DNA of 64,000 nt from the NCBI GenBank assembly GCA_027625915.1, contig JANTQA010000047.1, positions 186,001 to 250,000 of the forward strand. Reading direction: 5' to 3'. This DNA is from Anaeramoeba flamelloides (lineage: Eukaryota; Metamonada; Anaeramoebidae). The notes under the pieces are model-generated. The model was not told the origin of the DNA. It made no database searches and worked only from the letters and a program-made list of their open reading frames with translations. The position numbers and the translations under genes were made by a program. Below, in pieces: positions 1 through 11,089 of the stretch. Position 1 is the first letter of the stretch. The number at the start of each line of letters is the position of its first letter.

Positions 1-204
1 GTGGTCTGCTGTGACAACAGAAAGGAAAGTCGATTTGTCTGAATCTTTTTGGTCTTTTTCTTGTTCGTTGGAAACTTTTTTTTCTTTTTTTTTTTGTTCT
101 TCTTTGTTTTTATATTTTTCTTCTTTTTCTTGTACTATACTATTTTTTTCTTCCTTTGTTTCGGTTTTTCCTTTTACTTGCTTTTGGTTTTGTTTTTTTT
201 TCAT
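1..204 (-). CDS. Lys/Glu-rich protein, N-terminal part only (runs off left edge)
   Basis: An ATG at 204 on the minus strand opens a frame that stays open for 68 codons to the window edge. The translation starts MKKKQNQKQVKGKTETKEE, continues through a Lys/Glu/Gln-rich stretch, and becomes more ordinary near the edge (KDSDKSTFLSVVTADH). Glu/Lys codons are interspersed with Val, Thr, Ser and Tyr, which suggests a real coding sequence rather than a homopolymer shadow. The forward-strand frames here are Phe-rich mirror images and are not genes. Charged N-terminal runs of this kind recur in other genes of the window (63053-64000, 54212-54889). The product cannot be named because the informative part lies outside the window. 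Confidence 0.55.
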   Translation of the reverse strand, partial: MKKKQNQKQVKGKTETKEEKNSIVQEKEEKYKNKEEQKKKEKKVSNEQEKDQKDSDKSTFLSVVTADH

Positions 205-370
205 TTTAAAAATAAAAGTATTGGAAATGTAGAGCGATTTTGAAAAAATGTAATTTTAATATCTAAACCTTCTTATTTCTCACCTAGATCTCTATTCAAC
301 ATGATTACTTATTTTTCAAGGCTTTTGTCACAATATTAGCAGCAATTAGACAATTTCTAAAAAATCAATA

Positions 371-1251
371 CAGTCAGTTCCACTTTTAAGGCACAAACTT
401 TCAACCAAATTTAAGGTACAAAAAAAATCTCAAATTAAGGGTAGAGTCATTACGGTGAAATTTTTTTTTCTGAAATGGAAAAAAACTTTTTAGTAATTTT
501 ATTGAGGACCTAACACCAATCAAAAACGAACCAACCTATGATGTATCATCGATCTCCAAAAATCAACAACCAAAAAAGAGGACATTTTTAGAAAAAAGTG
601 CCAAATAGCAACACTCAATTTCCAATTAGAATGGTTGTGAATTACAATTCTGAAAACAACTATGTCAGTTTTGAAGTGTCGCTCTTTGGCGCTTTTTGAG
701 ATCTTGGTGACTTTTTTTTTCTTTTTTTTCATTTTTCAAATGAGTTATTTTTATTGAAAGACTATTACCTAATCCTTACTTGGTCAAATTTAGAGGGTTT
801 TAAAATAACCATAAATCAGACTAAATCGAATAAAATTGATTGCGAAATACAAGAAAGCAATTTGTTTTAAATTAAAGAAATTTAACCTCTTTTGAAAAAG
901 AAAATGAGAAAAGATGTAGATTTTTTTTTTAAAATTTTTATTTTTTGAAATTGAGAACTCTTTTTCTTCGTTGAATTTTTTGTCAAAGAGATCCTATATA
1001 ATTTTTTTTTTTTGTTTATTTGAATTTTGTCAACTAAAAGAAGGCCTATTTCACAATCCCCATTTTGGTCTCAGGTCACCACTTGAGTATGGTGCCTTTT
1101 CACGGTAAATGACTCGACCCTTAAGGCACAAAATTCAGATTCTATTTAAATAAATTGGAAAAAAAAAATTACAAATTTTGTGCCTTAATTTGAGATTTTT
1201 TTGTACCTTAAATTTGGTTGAAAGTTGGTCCCTTAAAAGTGAAACTGACTG
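371..1251. mobile_element. TA-flanked inverted-repeat element, family A (Tc1/mariner-like MITE), interrupted
   Basis: The left end reads CAGTCAGTTCCACTTTTAAG and the right end is its near-perfect inverse, ending CTTAAAAGTGAAACTGACTG. Each end is flanked outside by TA (369-370 and 1252-1253). The inverted arms are about 65-70 bp. Without the insertion at 439-1120 the element would be about 195 bp, the same size as the other copies at 3561-3750 and about 8347-8545. CAGT termini with a TA target duplication are typical of Tc1/mariner elements. There is no transposase, so it is non-autonomous. Confidence 0.8.
439..1120. mobile_element. TTAA-flanked element (piggyBac-like MITE) inserted in family A
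   Basis: Both sides carry TTAA (435-438 and 1121-1124). The ends form an imperfect inverted repeat of about 23 bp: GGGTAGAGTCATTACGGTGA on the left against GGGTCGAGTCATTTACCGTG on the complement of the right. Removing it restores CAAATTAAGGCACAAAA, which is exactly the inverse of the intact right arm of the host element (TTTTGTGCCTTAATTTG). TTAA duplication is the hallmark of piggyBac-type transposition, although typical piggyBac ends begin CCC rather than GGG. No transposase frame is present in its 682 bp. Confidence 0.7.
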
Positions 1252-1538
1252 TATAATAGTTCCAATATTAAACAATTCCTTATTGGTACTTTTTGCTATA
1301 GTTTTTAGATTATTAACTCTCAATCATTAATTATATAGTTATTGATCTTTATATTCCAGCCTATTAATTACTTTTACAAATTCTTAATTTCAACAAGGTT
1401 AGTTTTATAATCTCTAGTTAAAGAGTCATCTGTTTTGAAGATAAAAAAGTGAAAATATTTTGTTTCAAATCTGTGAAGAATTTATAGGATTTTATTTTCA
1501 CTTTCTCTGCCTTTTTTCGTTTCACTTTAAAAATTAGA

Positions 1539-3520
1539 ATGTCCGATGAAATAAATTTTATTTTTAGCTTTTTATTTTGTTTAGTACATTTTTTAATGGT
1601 CTATTGGGTAAAATCAAGAATCTTTGATAAAATAATTAGAATTAAATCAAAACATAATCAGATGAAATTTTATTCATTGAAACTTCAAATAACAGTATAT
1701 ATTTTGCGACAATTTAAGGTAAGAAATCCAATAAAATTGTGATTTGTTTAGTCAAACTAGAAATAAATAATCATTTTTACTTTTTATGAAATTAAGGGCT
1801 TATATTTCTCATAATACTCTAATTTTTTGATTATTTTCTGAAAAAAATCTGAAAAAATTGCCAATTTACAAAATTTTTTTGGGAATGACTATTCTATAAA
1901 AACAATCTAAAATTTTGGATTAAAGAATTATAACAAATAAATAAAAATAATTAAAAATATCAAAGGTATTATTGGAAATAAAGATCTTTCATTTATCTTT
2001 TTATTGACCTATGATGAGGAAAATTATGATTTTTTATTGAAATTTGTAAACAAAAATAAGAAATTGAGAAGTGTCCAGGAAGATCTAGTTAAAGTACTTG
2101 TTGTGTGCTTTCAAGTGTCATAGAATACTACTAAGTTCCTTGGATTTTAATATTTTTTGAAATAAAAAGAAAATTTAAAAAATTTTCTTTTCATTCATCA
2201 AATTAAAAAAAAAAACTTATGGCACTTTTTTTTAGGTTTTCCAAAATTTAAAAGAATTGAGTAAAATCAATTTTTTTCTCTATTCTTTTGAATACTGGAA
2301 AAGATAACAAAGTTTTTTTTTTATTATTTTGAGAAATAAACGGAAAATTTTATAAATTTTATGTTTGATTCTTACATTAAAATAAAAAATTAACGGCAAA
2401 TAAGTGGTAATTTTGTTAATAGCACTTTTTGAATAATAAATCAAAAAATAAACACCATTTGATAAATTAAGACTCGCCTGAAATAATAAATTAAATATAT
2501 ATATACATATCTATATATATCCTTAAGTATTCAAGAAAAACAAATAATTAAATCTGATTTGAAATTCACATTTAAATCATTCGAAATATATAAAAACATG
2601 ATATTTTCAAAATTAAAAAAAAATAAAACCAAAAACTAAAAAAAAGATTGAGTCACAATTTTTGAAATAAGTATTACCAATTTTTTATTACTGGACTTTT
2701 GCTAAAAAAAGCTTAACAATAAGATATTTTACTAATAATTAAATTCATTTTGAAATGTATTATAAAGTCTCAATTTTCTTAGTGATTATTGATCTTTTCG
2801 AAGTTCTTTTTTTTTATCACTTGACCTTTTGCAAAAAAAAAAAACAGAAAAACTGAATAAAAAAAATTGAAAAACAATAGAAAAAAAAAAGTATCAAAAC
2901 TAAAGAAAAAAGAAAAGATGAAAAAAAAAAAATTTGAAAAAGAAAAACAAAAATTAGAAAAAATGATTCTGATCCAAAAAATTGAAAATATTTTTTTTTT
3001 GATGATTATACCGGGATAAAACCTTAACAATAACGTCCATTAACATTACAAAGAGAGACAAAATTATTGAAAAATGGTTTAAAAACTACAAAAAAATAAT
3101 TTTATCTGGTTTTTATATTTATATAATAGAAAATAAAAAAACTTGTTATTGGGTTATATGTGGTTAAATCAAATGAAAAAATGTTTGGTATTTTTGCCCA
3201 CCCCTTTTAAACCCCATATTTTTTTGAATGTTTTTATTTTTTTCAATCGAAAAAATAACAAAACTAAACTCACTCCTTTCTAAATCTTTATCTTTTTGAA
3301 AATGTTTAAGAAATAAATTCATAACTTTTTTGTAAGAGCTATGGATTCATTTGGAAATTTTATGATTAAAATAATTATTCCAATCATTTTTTGATTTTAA
3401 ATTAATGTTTACTAAAATTATATTCAATTAACTTGTTGTTATTATTACTTCTTTTTACAGGATATTATCGACAATACCGTAGTATTTAATAAAAAATATT
3501 CTATTTATGGAGTTCAATAA
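1539..3520 (+). CDS. Candidate small spliced membrane protein (two exons)
   Basis: This is a weak candidate. Exon 1 (1539-1718) encodes 60 residues starting MSDEINFIF, with one hydrophobic stretch (about residues 7-24, FIFSFLFCLVHFLMVYWV) and then a basic segment. It ends AAG|GTAAGA in phase 0. A strong acceptor, ACTTCTTTTTACAG, ends at 3460. The following phase-0 exon (3461-3520) adds DIIDNTVVFNKKYSIYGVQ and a TAA. The total is 79 residues with a 1742-nt intron. The fit of phase and splice signals supports it. The length, low complexity and lack of any recognised family argue against it. It could be a chance pairing. Confidence 0.25.
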
Positions 3521-3560
3521 GGATAATACCTCAATTTTCAAGTATTATAAAAAAATTTTA

Positions 3561-3750
3561 GGGTCAGTTTAATATTTAAGGCACAAACTTTTTATTGAAT
3601 TTAAGGTACATAAATTTATCAAATAATGAATAAAATTCAAATTCTTGTTAAATAATTTGTGAATAAAAATCCAAAAAATTTGCCTTAATTTGAGATTTTT
3701 TTGTTCTTAAATTTAGTTGACAATTTATATCTTAAATGTGGAACTAACCA
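3561..3750. mobile_element. Family A TA-flanked MITE, 190-bp copy
   Basis: The ends GGGTCAGTTTAATATTTAAG and the inverse of CTTAAATGTGGAACTAACCA match the family A arms seen at 371-1251. They include the TTTAAGGCACAAACTTT block on the left and CCTTAATTTGAGATTTTTTT on the right. TA flanks both sides (3559-3560, 3751-3752). It is an uninterrupted copy of the expected size. Confidence 0.7.
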
Positions 3751-4760
3751 TAATAAAATAGTAAGAAAAGTTTATTCAAATAATTCCAAATTAAGCTTAT
3801 ATTAGTAAATAATCCAAGAATTTTGTCAAAAAATCTAAATTTCGCGAAACATTTAAAGGTTGAACCATTAATACTCAAACCCCAAGGTTGGAAAACGTCT
3901 TTCTTAAATTTGTCAAGAATGTATATTAGTGGCTAAAAAAATCAATTTTTTAAAATGATCTTATAATTTACCAATAGATTTTTTTACAAATCATTTACCT
4001 TAATTGGTAAAAGATGGAAAATACAACTAGCTTTTCACATAGAAAAAAAAATACAAATATTTTTTATTTTAATTTATACTCTTATAATTTTTATTAATCT
4101 TGAAATTAGCAAAATGTATAACATAGTAACTTTTTGGAGGTTTCTAAATAATAATTTTTAAATACTGGAATACTATTATTTGGGTTTTTTGTTTAGAAAT
4201 GGAAAGTAAATTTTTTAAAAAAAAATTAGCTACAATTTTTAATTTTTATCCAGATGAAAAAATATAAAAAATTTATTGTTCAATATTGATATTTGAGTAA
4301 TGAATTAAGAAAAAAAAAAATAGCTTCAAAATCTCTATTTTTATTTTAAACAGGGGTTTTAAATGAAGTGGGGTTGTGATTTGAAAACTCAATTTGAAAA
4401 AAGTAAATGATTAAAATATTCTCATTTATTAGGTTAAATATCATTAATATTTATAATAGTTTTTTGGGGGGTTTTCTTTCCAAAGATCACTAATATAATT
4501 AACTTTCTTTGACAACATACAGTCATACCGATAAATTCTAATAAAGTTCAAAAAATTTTTAGTTCAATTTCCATTTTTATAAATCTTCAAACTGTTTCTT
4601 ATCAAAAGACAATGTCAAAGAATTTTTTGAAGAACAACTAATTTTACAGAGTTTCTTAACATTTGACTTGACAAAATGCTTTAATCAAAGTTTGAGTATA
4701 ATAATTTCAAAAAGGAAAATCAAATAAAAATTTCCAAACATAAATTGCAATTTCTTAGTA

Positions 4761-5238
4761 CTGTAGTCAAAATAAAGCGTGCAAAAAAATTTTATGCGTG
4801 TTTCAAAATAAAAAGTGTGTTTTTTTGTTATAGAAGACCTAAACATTAACCAATCAAATAAACTGATAATAAACCCTACATAAATATGGTATTGGTTTCT
4901 TAAAGTTCTATTATTAAAAAAAGAAATTCTATAAATGAAAGGATCAAATTGGAAAATTTATCTCAAAAAATAGAGTAATTTTGAAGAAAATTTTTCATAA
5001 AAAAAACAAAAAAATGCAAAAAAATTGAGAATATTATGGAAAATTTTTCAACTATTTGTATTGAATAATTTAAATTTTACTGAAAATAACAAGACCTTTA
5101 CTTTCAAAATTGATTTGAACTTAGGTATACTATTTGGTAGTAGATTGGATGTTGCCTTGGTACAAGAAGAAAAAAAAGCAATGATAATATTTTGAAACAC
5201 GGATTATAGTATTTGTACACGCATTATTTTGATCACTG
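4761..5238. mobile_element. Family B TA-flanked MITE, 478-bp copy
   Basis: The left end CTGTAGTCAAAATAAAGCGT and the inverse of the right end (CAGTGATCAAAATAATGCGT) form the inverted repeat. TA lies outside both ends (4759-4760, 5239-5240). The interior is shared, in inverted orientation, with the copy at 50559-51037, which is 479 bp. The CAGT-type terminus plus TA again points to the Tc1/mariner group. There is no internal reading frame. Confidence 0.75.
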
Positions 5239-6002
5239 TATTACTTGCACTTAATTAATCATTAATCCCTTAAAAACCAAAAATTAAATTTCTTCAATAG
5301 GAAAATTTTGAGTAAATAACGTAGGTGCTAGGATTCTATCTTCAAAGTTTTATCAAAGCCTTAATCGAAAAAAAAAATATTTAGACTTTATTGAAGGACC
5401 TATTAAAATAGATTTTTTTTTTTAGTCTGTTTAGTTCTCTCATAATAAAACATTCAAATTGTTGGTTTCAACAAGTCCTAATTATCTTGAAATTGATCTA
5501 ATAAAATACTTTGGAAACAATATTTTCAATTACAGGAGTTGAAACCTTTCTCTTATTATTCTTCAGAATAAAAATTTTCAAAATCAATTTAATCTTTTAG
5601 AGTTGATGATGTCAAGCAAAATATTAAAAAAAAAATTTAACTTTTATAGAGGTTTGCCATAATTTGTGATTAAAAAAAAACCAAAAAAAAACACTTGGTA
5701 TCTTATCACAAAACAAATTATACAATTTTAAGGGAAACACAAACACACTTAAAATTTTGTATTAACATTAGGAATGTAAATTTCCCAGTAATACTTTTAA
5801 CTCTGATGGAAATTGGTTTGCTATTATCATTGTAATTCTAAAAAAGCGATATTTTTTACAATTAGTTTCAAAGGATCATTTTATTGAACAATTAAGAAAT
5901 TACCACAACTTGTGATTTGAAAGTCTTATTTTTCTGGAACCTATAAGTGTCGTGTTGTTATCAAATTATTTTTTTAAAACCACCTTGTAATAATATAAAT
6001 AA

Positions 6003-8228
6003 ATGATCATTATTTATTCATTTTTTTTTTCATATACCACGAAAAATATGAAAATACATTTATTTTTTGTTGATTTGTTCCAGAGCTATTGTTCCTGTTT
6101 TCTATTGGTGATTATTTTTTTTCTGACTTTATTGTTTCCGCTCTATTTACCAGAACCGGGTGGGATTAAATTGCAACCACAAAACGAAGCAAACCAAGTC
6201 GAAATTGATACTAACGAATTGAAATGGTTTACACAAGTCACTGACACACATTTGAGTCTTTATAACCAAACAAGTTTTGACTTATTTGAGCAATTTTGTC
6301 ACAAAGTTTTACCGCTAATCAAACCATTTGGTGTCATTCATACTGGAGATATTGTTTCAGGTGTTGTTCGTTCTTTTCTTCGGAGGAAAAATCAACAAGA
6401 GCTGGAAGAATGGAAGAAATATAAGCAAGTTATTGAAGATTCTAAAATCCTTGGAGACGCCTTTTGGTTAGATCTAAGGGGCAACCATGACTCTTCTGCA
6501 ATTTTATCAATGAACGACACTCAAGACTATTTTTATTCTTATCTCCATTCACCCAACAAAGAAGAAGAAGAAGAAGAAAAAGAAAAAGAAAAAGAAAATG
6601 AAAAAGAAAAGGAAAAAGATCAAGAAAAAGAAAAGCTCTCAAATGTAGTCAACAGCAAGCAAACCCAACATAAATTATTTCATTCAAAAGAAATTGTTTT
6701 TCAAAACAACAGGTTCTGTCTCACTTTTCTTACCTTAGATTTGAATCCCTATCCCTCTATTTCAGGACCACTTGGGTTTTATGGACAAATCAACGGAACA
6801 CTATTAAACGATTTGGAGGCATTTTTTCAACAAAGAAAAGAAAACAAAAAAAGCCGGCAATCCAAATGTCACGAAAGCGTGTTATTGTTCACCCACCAAC
6901 CAATGTTTTTTTTAGATACCAACACAAAATTCCCAAAAGATCCAAGTCTCGATTTTAAGACGTTCTTAGTCAATTCCCCAATCACGTTTATTTTAAACGG
7001 CCATTATCACCAAAGGAACATTTATTCTCGGATCTGGAGCTCAAATTCCGATGACAGATCTGGGTTGATCGAATTGGAGTTGGCGGACTTTGGGCACAAG
7101 CAACATTTCAGGGTTTTTGCCATTGACAATGGCTTCTTTTCGTTTGCTGATTCGGACATGAGGGAGTTCCTTCACGAAAGAAACCCAGAGCCGATCATTC
7201 TAATTACAAACCCAAAGGACTCGAGATTTTTAGTTTCAAAGGAGCCCATTTCCAATTTAATTAACTTTGAGCAGATTAGGGTCTTAATATTTGCAACCCA
7301 AGAGATCGAAAAGGTGCAATTTTCAATTGACTCGCAAACTTTGAGAGATCTAAGACTTTCGAACAAAATTAGTCATTTGTATCTTGCTGAATATAACCCA
7401 AAAGATTATTCCATAGGAATACATAATTTAACGATCAGGGTAATTGATCAAAGCGGTAACACCTTTGTGAAAAATCAACAATTCTCTCTTGATGGGACAA
7501 CCAGTAAAATTAAAGTCCATTTTTGGAGCATGTTCCAAAGGCATAATTTACCCAAATTCATAAACTCTTGGTTTTGGGTTTTTTATTGCTACTTTTATGT
7601 ACTAACGTTAATACTTCCAAAAGTTGCCAAATATGTATTAAAATTCTTTAAATTGTATCTTACAATAAGAAATAAAATCCTTGTTCATTTGGCAACTAGG
7701 GATAAAAAAAAAAAACCATTTATTTCTTTCAAATATTTATTAGTAGATCACGTCTTATTAAATTTCCATCATTATTCAAATTTGAAAAATCCGTATTGGT
7801 TAATTTTCACTTTTATCGGATCACTTTTAATATTCTGCCCTGTCGTTAGTGGTCAAATGATTGGAAATACTTGGGGATTTGCCTTTTGGTGGGGGGTCAT
7901 AATCGATGGGAATAGGATACCTTATTGTTTAATACAAGTATATATATTATTTTTTATATTTTTTACTTTTTTTCCAACCCTGAATATTGTAAGAAAGGCC
8001 CACAATATCCCAAATTACAATGGATGGAAAGATATCTTTTGGTTATTTGCTTTGTTTGGTTGCTTGTTTACCATTCTCTATTATGTATTGAGAATTCTTG
8101 TTGGGTATGGTATATTAGGTTGGCTATCTTCAGTTCCTTTAACCTGGGGTTGTTTTGTGTGCTTAGGTATATTATATACTATAAGAAAACCAAATAAAAG
8201 TTTGGTTTTTGAAAAAAAATTTAAATAA
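6003..8228 (+). CDS. TMEM62-like membrane-anchored calcineurin-like phosphoesterase
   Basis: Single exon, 741 residues. The N-terminal signal/anchor segment lies at about residues 27-50. A metallophosphoesterase domain follows with all signature blocks: TDTH (D81, H83), GD (115-116), GNHD (160-163), a later His in FTHQP (H298) and GHYH (333-336). These residues bind the two metals in this superfamily. A Glu/Lys-rich insert (about 186-211) interrupts the domain. After a beta-rich middle region, several hydrophobic segments (about 522-546, 597-616, 640-660, 677-700, 703-726) fit a multi-pass C-terminus. This order matches TMEM62, a poorly characterised eukaryotic family. The catalytic domain is predicted to face the lumen or exterior. 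The substrate is unknown. A second ATG (residue 16) is an alternative start and keeps the anchor. No intron is needed. Confidence 0.85.
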   Translation: MIIIYSFFFSYTTKNMKIHLFFVDLFQSYCSCFLLVIIFFLTLLFPLYLPEPGGIKLQPQNEANQVEIDTNELKWFTQVTDTHLSLYNQTSFDLFEQFCHKVLPLIKPFGVIHTGDIVSGVVRSFLRRKNQQELEEWKKYKQVIEDSKILGDAFWLDLRGNHDSSAILSMNDTQDYFYSYLHSPNKEEEEEEKEKEKENEKEKEKDQEKEKLSNVVNSKQTQHKLFHSKEIVFQNNRFCLTFLTLDLNPYPSISGPLGFYGQINGTLLNDLEAFFQQRKENKKSRQSKCHESVLLFTHQPMFFLDTNTKFPKDPSLDFKTFLVNSPITFILNGHYHQRNIYSRIWSSNSDDRSGLIELELADFGHKQHFRVFAIDNGFFSFADSDMREFLHERNPEPIILITNPKDSRFLVSKEPISNLINFEQIRVLIFATQEIEKVQFSIDSQTLRDLRLSNKISHLYLAEYNPKDYSIGIHNLTIRVIDQSGNTFVKNQQFSLDGTTSKIKVHFWSMFQRHNLPKFINSWFWVFYCYFYVLTLILPKVAKYVLKFFKLYLTIRNKILVHLATRDKKKKPFISFKYLLVDHVLLNFHHYSNLKNPYWLIFTFIGSLLIFCPVVSGQMIGNTWGFAFWWGVIIDGNRIPYCLIQVYILFFIFFTFFPTLNIVRKAHNIPNYNGWKDIFWLFALFGCLFTILYYVLRILVGYGILGWLSSVPLTWGCFVCLGILYTIRKPNKSLVFEKKFK

Positions 8229-8832
8229 TCGAATATTAGAATATTTTTTTTTTTTTTTTTTAGGATTTTATTCGCATTACATTTTAGTTTTATTTTTTTC
8301 TTTTATTTTAAAGAGCTATTTTGAAATTGAATATTAATTTTTTTATAGTTCCACTTTTAAGGTGTAAACTTTTCACAGAAGATAATGTAAAAACAAAAAA
8401 TCTCAAATTAATGCACATTTTTTTTTGAATTTTTTTATTTAATAAATTATTTTACTCTAATCTAGATTTTATGCTTTAATTTAGACATTTTTTTAGTGAC
8501 TTAATTTTTGTTGAAAGTTTGTTCCTTAAATGTGGAGTTAACTTTATCAATTTTTATTAAAAATATTGCTTCAATAATCTATACTGCATTTCAAAAATTT
8601 TGAACATACAAAATCAAATATAGACAAAAAAATCACAATATTTTAGAGTTTGCAAAACATAATTATAAATTCACCTTTAAAGTTACCGAGTTTTAATGTT
8701 TAGATATAAAACCATTTTTGTATCCAAATAAAATAAAAAAAAAATAGATCTAAACAAGGAAAAATAAACTTTTTTTCTGTCAAAGGGTACAAAAGTATTA
8801 TTTTCAAATATCAATTATTTTTTCTAATTGAC
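8229..8832. other. Gap with a family A copy and repeat fragments
   Basis: No gene is visible. Family A occupies about 8347-8545. Bases about 8570-8740 resemble the left half of the MITE at 11795-12330 (TTTCAAAAATTTTGAACATA against ATTCCAAAAATTTGGACACA, with shared downstream blocks). Bases about 8780-8832 match the start of dispersed repeat R (compare TTTCAAATATCAATTATTTT at about 40185). Confidence 0.5.
8347..8545. mobile_element. Family A MITE, third copy (end slightly truncated)
   Basis: GTTCCACTTTTAAGGTGTAA on the left and TTCCTTAAATGTGGAGTTAAC on the right are the family A arms. The outermost CAGTCA of the full element is missing on the left. The boundaries are approximate. Confidence 0.6.
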
Positions 8833-8856
8833 ATCCCTAATAAAAAATTTTTTTTA

Positions 8857-9190
8857 TAACATGTTATATGTGTGATATATACATGTTTTAAAGGATGAAA
8901 GTGTTTTAAAATTTGAAATACAAATTATATATAATAACTATAACACCTTTTAAAACATGTTTTTAAAAATACTCACATTTTAAAACATTTTTTTATTGTT
9001 TTAAAATGCGTTTTAAAGCTTTATAACATGCCTTATACATGTTATATATCTTAAAAAAGGTTACAAGATATGTTATAAATTTACTTAATCAAAAAAAAAC
9101 ATTTGAAGAACATGTTTGAAAATTGTTATAAAACAAAACATGTTTTAAAATCAAAAAAAGAATAAATTTTATATAACATGTTCAGTAAAG
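8857..9190. repeat. Cluster of ACATGTT / TTTTAAAACATGT motifs
   Basis: Within about 330 bp the motif ACATGTT(A/T)TA or its inverse occurs roughly eight to ten times, together with many TTTTAAAAC palindromes. The same motifs recur just inside the opposite end of the 4.85-kb element. Subterminal motif arrays of this kind are transposase-binding sites in several DNA transposon groups; that role here is inferred. Confidence 0.5.
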
Positions 9191-9506
9191 TTTTATAAGT
9201 ATTATAAGTATGTTGTAAAATTTTAAATACAATAATAAAATGAAATTCTTTGTATATAAATTATTAGAGAAGATTAAAAAAGAAAAATGAAATTCTTCTT
9301 AGTTTATATTTATTTTTTTGTATGGAAAAAAAAAGACGAAAAGATGCTAAGTAAGAATGAGTTTATTGCTTCAGGTGAATATCATATTTATTCGAATGGT
9401 AATGTATATTTATTGATAAATATTTTTTTTTGTCTTTGAAATGTTGTTATTAAATTGATTTACCCACTTTTGAATTCTAAGGAAATTAAGGTAATAAGTT
9501 TTCAGT

Positions 9507-9556
9507 TTTCTGTGGTTTCTGTGATTTCAGTGATTTCTGTGATTACTGTGATTCTG
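9507..9556. repeat. 9-bp minisatellite (TTTCTGTGA units)
   Basis: About five tandem nine-base units (TTTCTGTGG, TTTCTGTGA, TTTCAGTGA, TTTCTGTGA, TTACTGTGA) lie in non-coding sequence inside the 4.85-kb element. Confidence 0.7.
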
Positions 9557-9785
9557 TTCAGTTTTTTGTTTAAATGATTAAAATCTTATTTGTTTTATAT
9601 GTGGAAGAAGAAAAAGAAATAAAGAGAAGAATAATTTTAAAATAAATAGGTATAAAAATATATTTAAAATTAATCAAGTTATATAATTTATTTTACATTT
9701 TTCACTTAATTTTGAACAGTAAAATCGGAAATTAAAATTTTGATTATTTACTCAAATTTTAATAAATATGTTAGTTTTAATCATA

Positions 9786-10740
9786 TCCCTTATCCGCACA
9801 TATCGACCATCTCCGATTTTCGAATTTTTATCCTAATATTTTTGTACTATGAAAGTTTGACAAACGTACATATATCCCAGAGGGGCAGGCATATGTAAAT
9901 TTTTCTATCTTTTTCAAAAAATCAGTAGATCGCGAAATTTTTAATTTTTTTATAATTATTTTTGAGTTTAATTCGATGAATAATTATAAAATTTTGGATT
10001 TTTTTTTGAAAAAATTTGATTTTTTAATTTTTTAGTGATATTTAGGTAAAGTGATAATTTCTAGATTACACCTCTTTTATATTACTTAGGATGGTTGAAT
10101 TATGTAAAATAAAATCGAAAAAATCCAAAATTATAAAAAATTTAACAATTACTAAAATTTACACTTAAATTTACCTTTAAACAATTCATTCATACCGGAA
10201 GGGGGGCGGAGATAGAAAAAATTATTATAATTAATGTTATCAAAAGAATTTGGGGTTTTAGGGTGCTCGCGCTTTGCGCACTCACCCCAAAACCACCCAA
10301 TTCTTTTGATAACATTAATGATTAAAATTTCGTCTTGGTCCACCCCTTTATGATTAAACTATTTATCTGTTATTATTTCAAATTAAAATGTATTTTTCTA
10401 ACAATAATTTTGAAAATTGTGAAATTTTTGAATTTGATTTGAGATTGAATATAGTGTTTAATTGAAGAAAAATTTTTATCAAAAAACATTACAAATGAAA
10501 AAATTTTCAAATTTTTGAAAAATAATTTTCGAAAATTCATTTCATTGGTCCAATTAAGTACAAAAATAATTTTGAAAAAATTAAAAATTTCGCGATCTAC
10601 TGATTTTTTGAAAAAGATAGAAAATTTTACATATGCCTGCCCCGCTGGGATATATGTACGTTTGTCATACTCTCATAGTAAAAAAATATTAGGATAAAAA
10701 TTCAAAAATCGGAGATGGTCGATCAGGTGCGGATAAGGGG
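9786..10740. mobile_element. 955-bp TA-flanked foldback element with a GC-rich central hairpin
   Basis: The left arm starts TCCCTTATCCGCACATATCG and the right arm ends with its inverse, CGATCAGGTGCGGATAAGGGG. TA lies outside each end (9784-9785, 10741-10742). About 200 bp of outer arm pairs, including ATTTCGCGATCTACTGATTT. The centre is a second strong hairpin (about 10229-10321) whose arms share ATTAATGTTATCAAAAGAAT and close on GCGCTTTGCGC. The frames at 10152-10343 and 10515-10697 are shadows of the palindrome. There is no transposase. Confidence 0.75.
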
Positions 10741-11089
10741 TATAATGTTCAGGAAACAAAAAATAACTACCTGATAATTAATCATAATTTTCCCAAGTAA
10801 TAAAACTTTCACATAAATAGTTTAAAAATCCAGGGATTATAAATGTTTTTTCAAAAGTTTAAATTGTGATTTTTTATACTTTTTATCTTTTTCAAATTTA
10901 CCTTTTAAAGTTTTTGGGTTCTTTAGGTTCCTTAAGTTCCTCCTCTTTTTGTTTGTAAGTGTTTTTTTGTAGAAGGTAAAAGTCAGAAAAATCAATAGAA
11001 AAATTGATAGACTTGTTCATTACTAGATCATTAAAAAACTAATTGTATATGATCAGATCTTAAACAAATTGAACTGGACTCATGTAACT

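Larger units (their letters stand above)
205..1538. other. Gap holding a nested pair of transposable elements
   Basis: I see no gene here. Bases 371-1251 are a TA-flanked inverted-repeat element interrupted by a second, TTAA-flanked element (described separately). The rest is AT-rich sequence upstream of the gene that reads off the left edge. Short frames inside, such as 520-732 on the minus strand, are Lys-rich and show no domain. Confidence 0.6.
3521..6002. other. AT-rich intergenic stretch with two MITE copies
   Basis: No coding frame of substance is visible on either strand. It contains a family A copy (3561-3750) and a family B copy (4761-5238). The last 60 bases form the 5' flank of the TMEM62-like gene and end in ATATAAATAA directly before its ATG. 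A similar TAAATAA precedes the ATG at 57162. Confidence 0.6.

Noticed and set aside
520..732. 70-codon minus-strand frame
   Set aside because: It lies wholly inside the TTAA-flanked element, is Lys-rich at its start and shows no domain.
2779..3030. 83-codon minus-strand frame
   Set aside because: Almost only Phe, Ile and Ser from A-rich simple sequence.
9507..9556. Possible CRISPR-like array
   Set aside because: Nine-base tandem units without spacers form a minisatellite, and the genome is eukaryotic.
10152..10697. Frames at 10152-10343 (-) and 10515-10697 (+)
   Set aside because: They are produced by the arms of the 955-bp palindrome.
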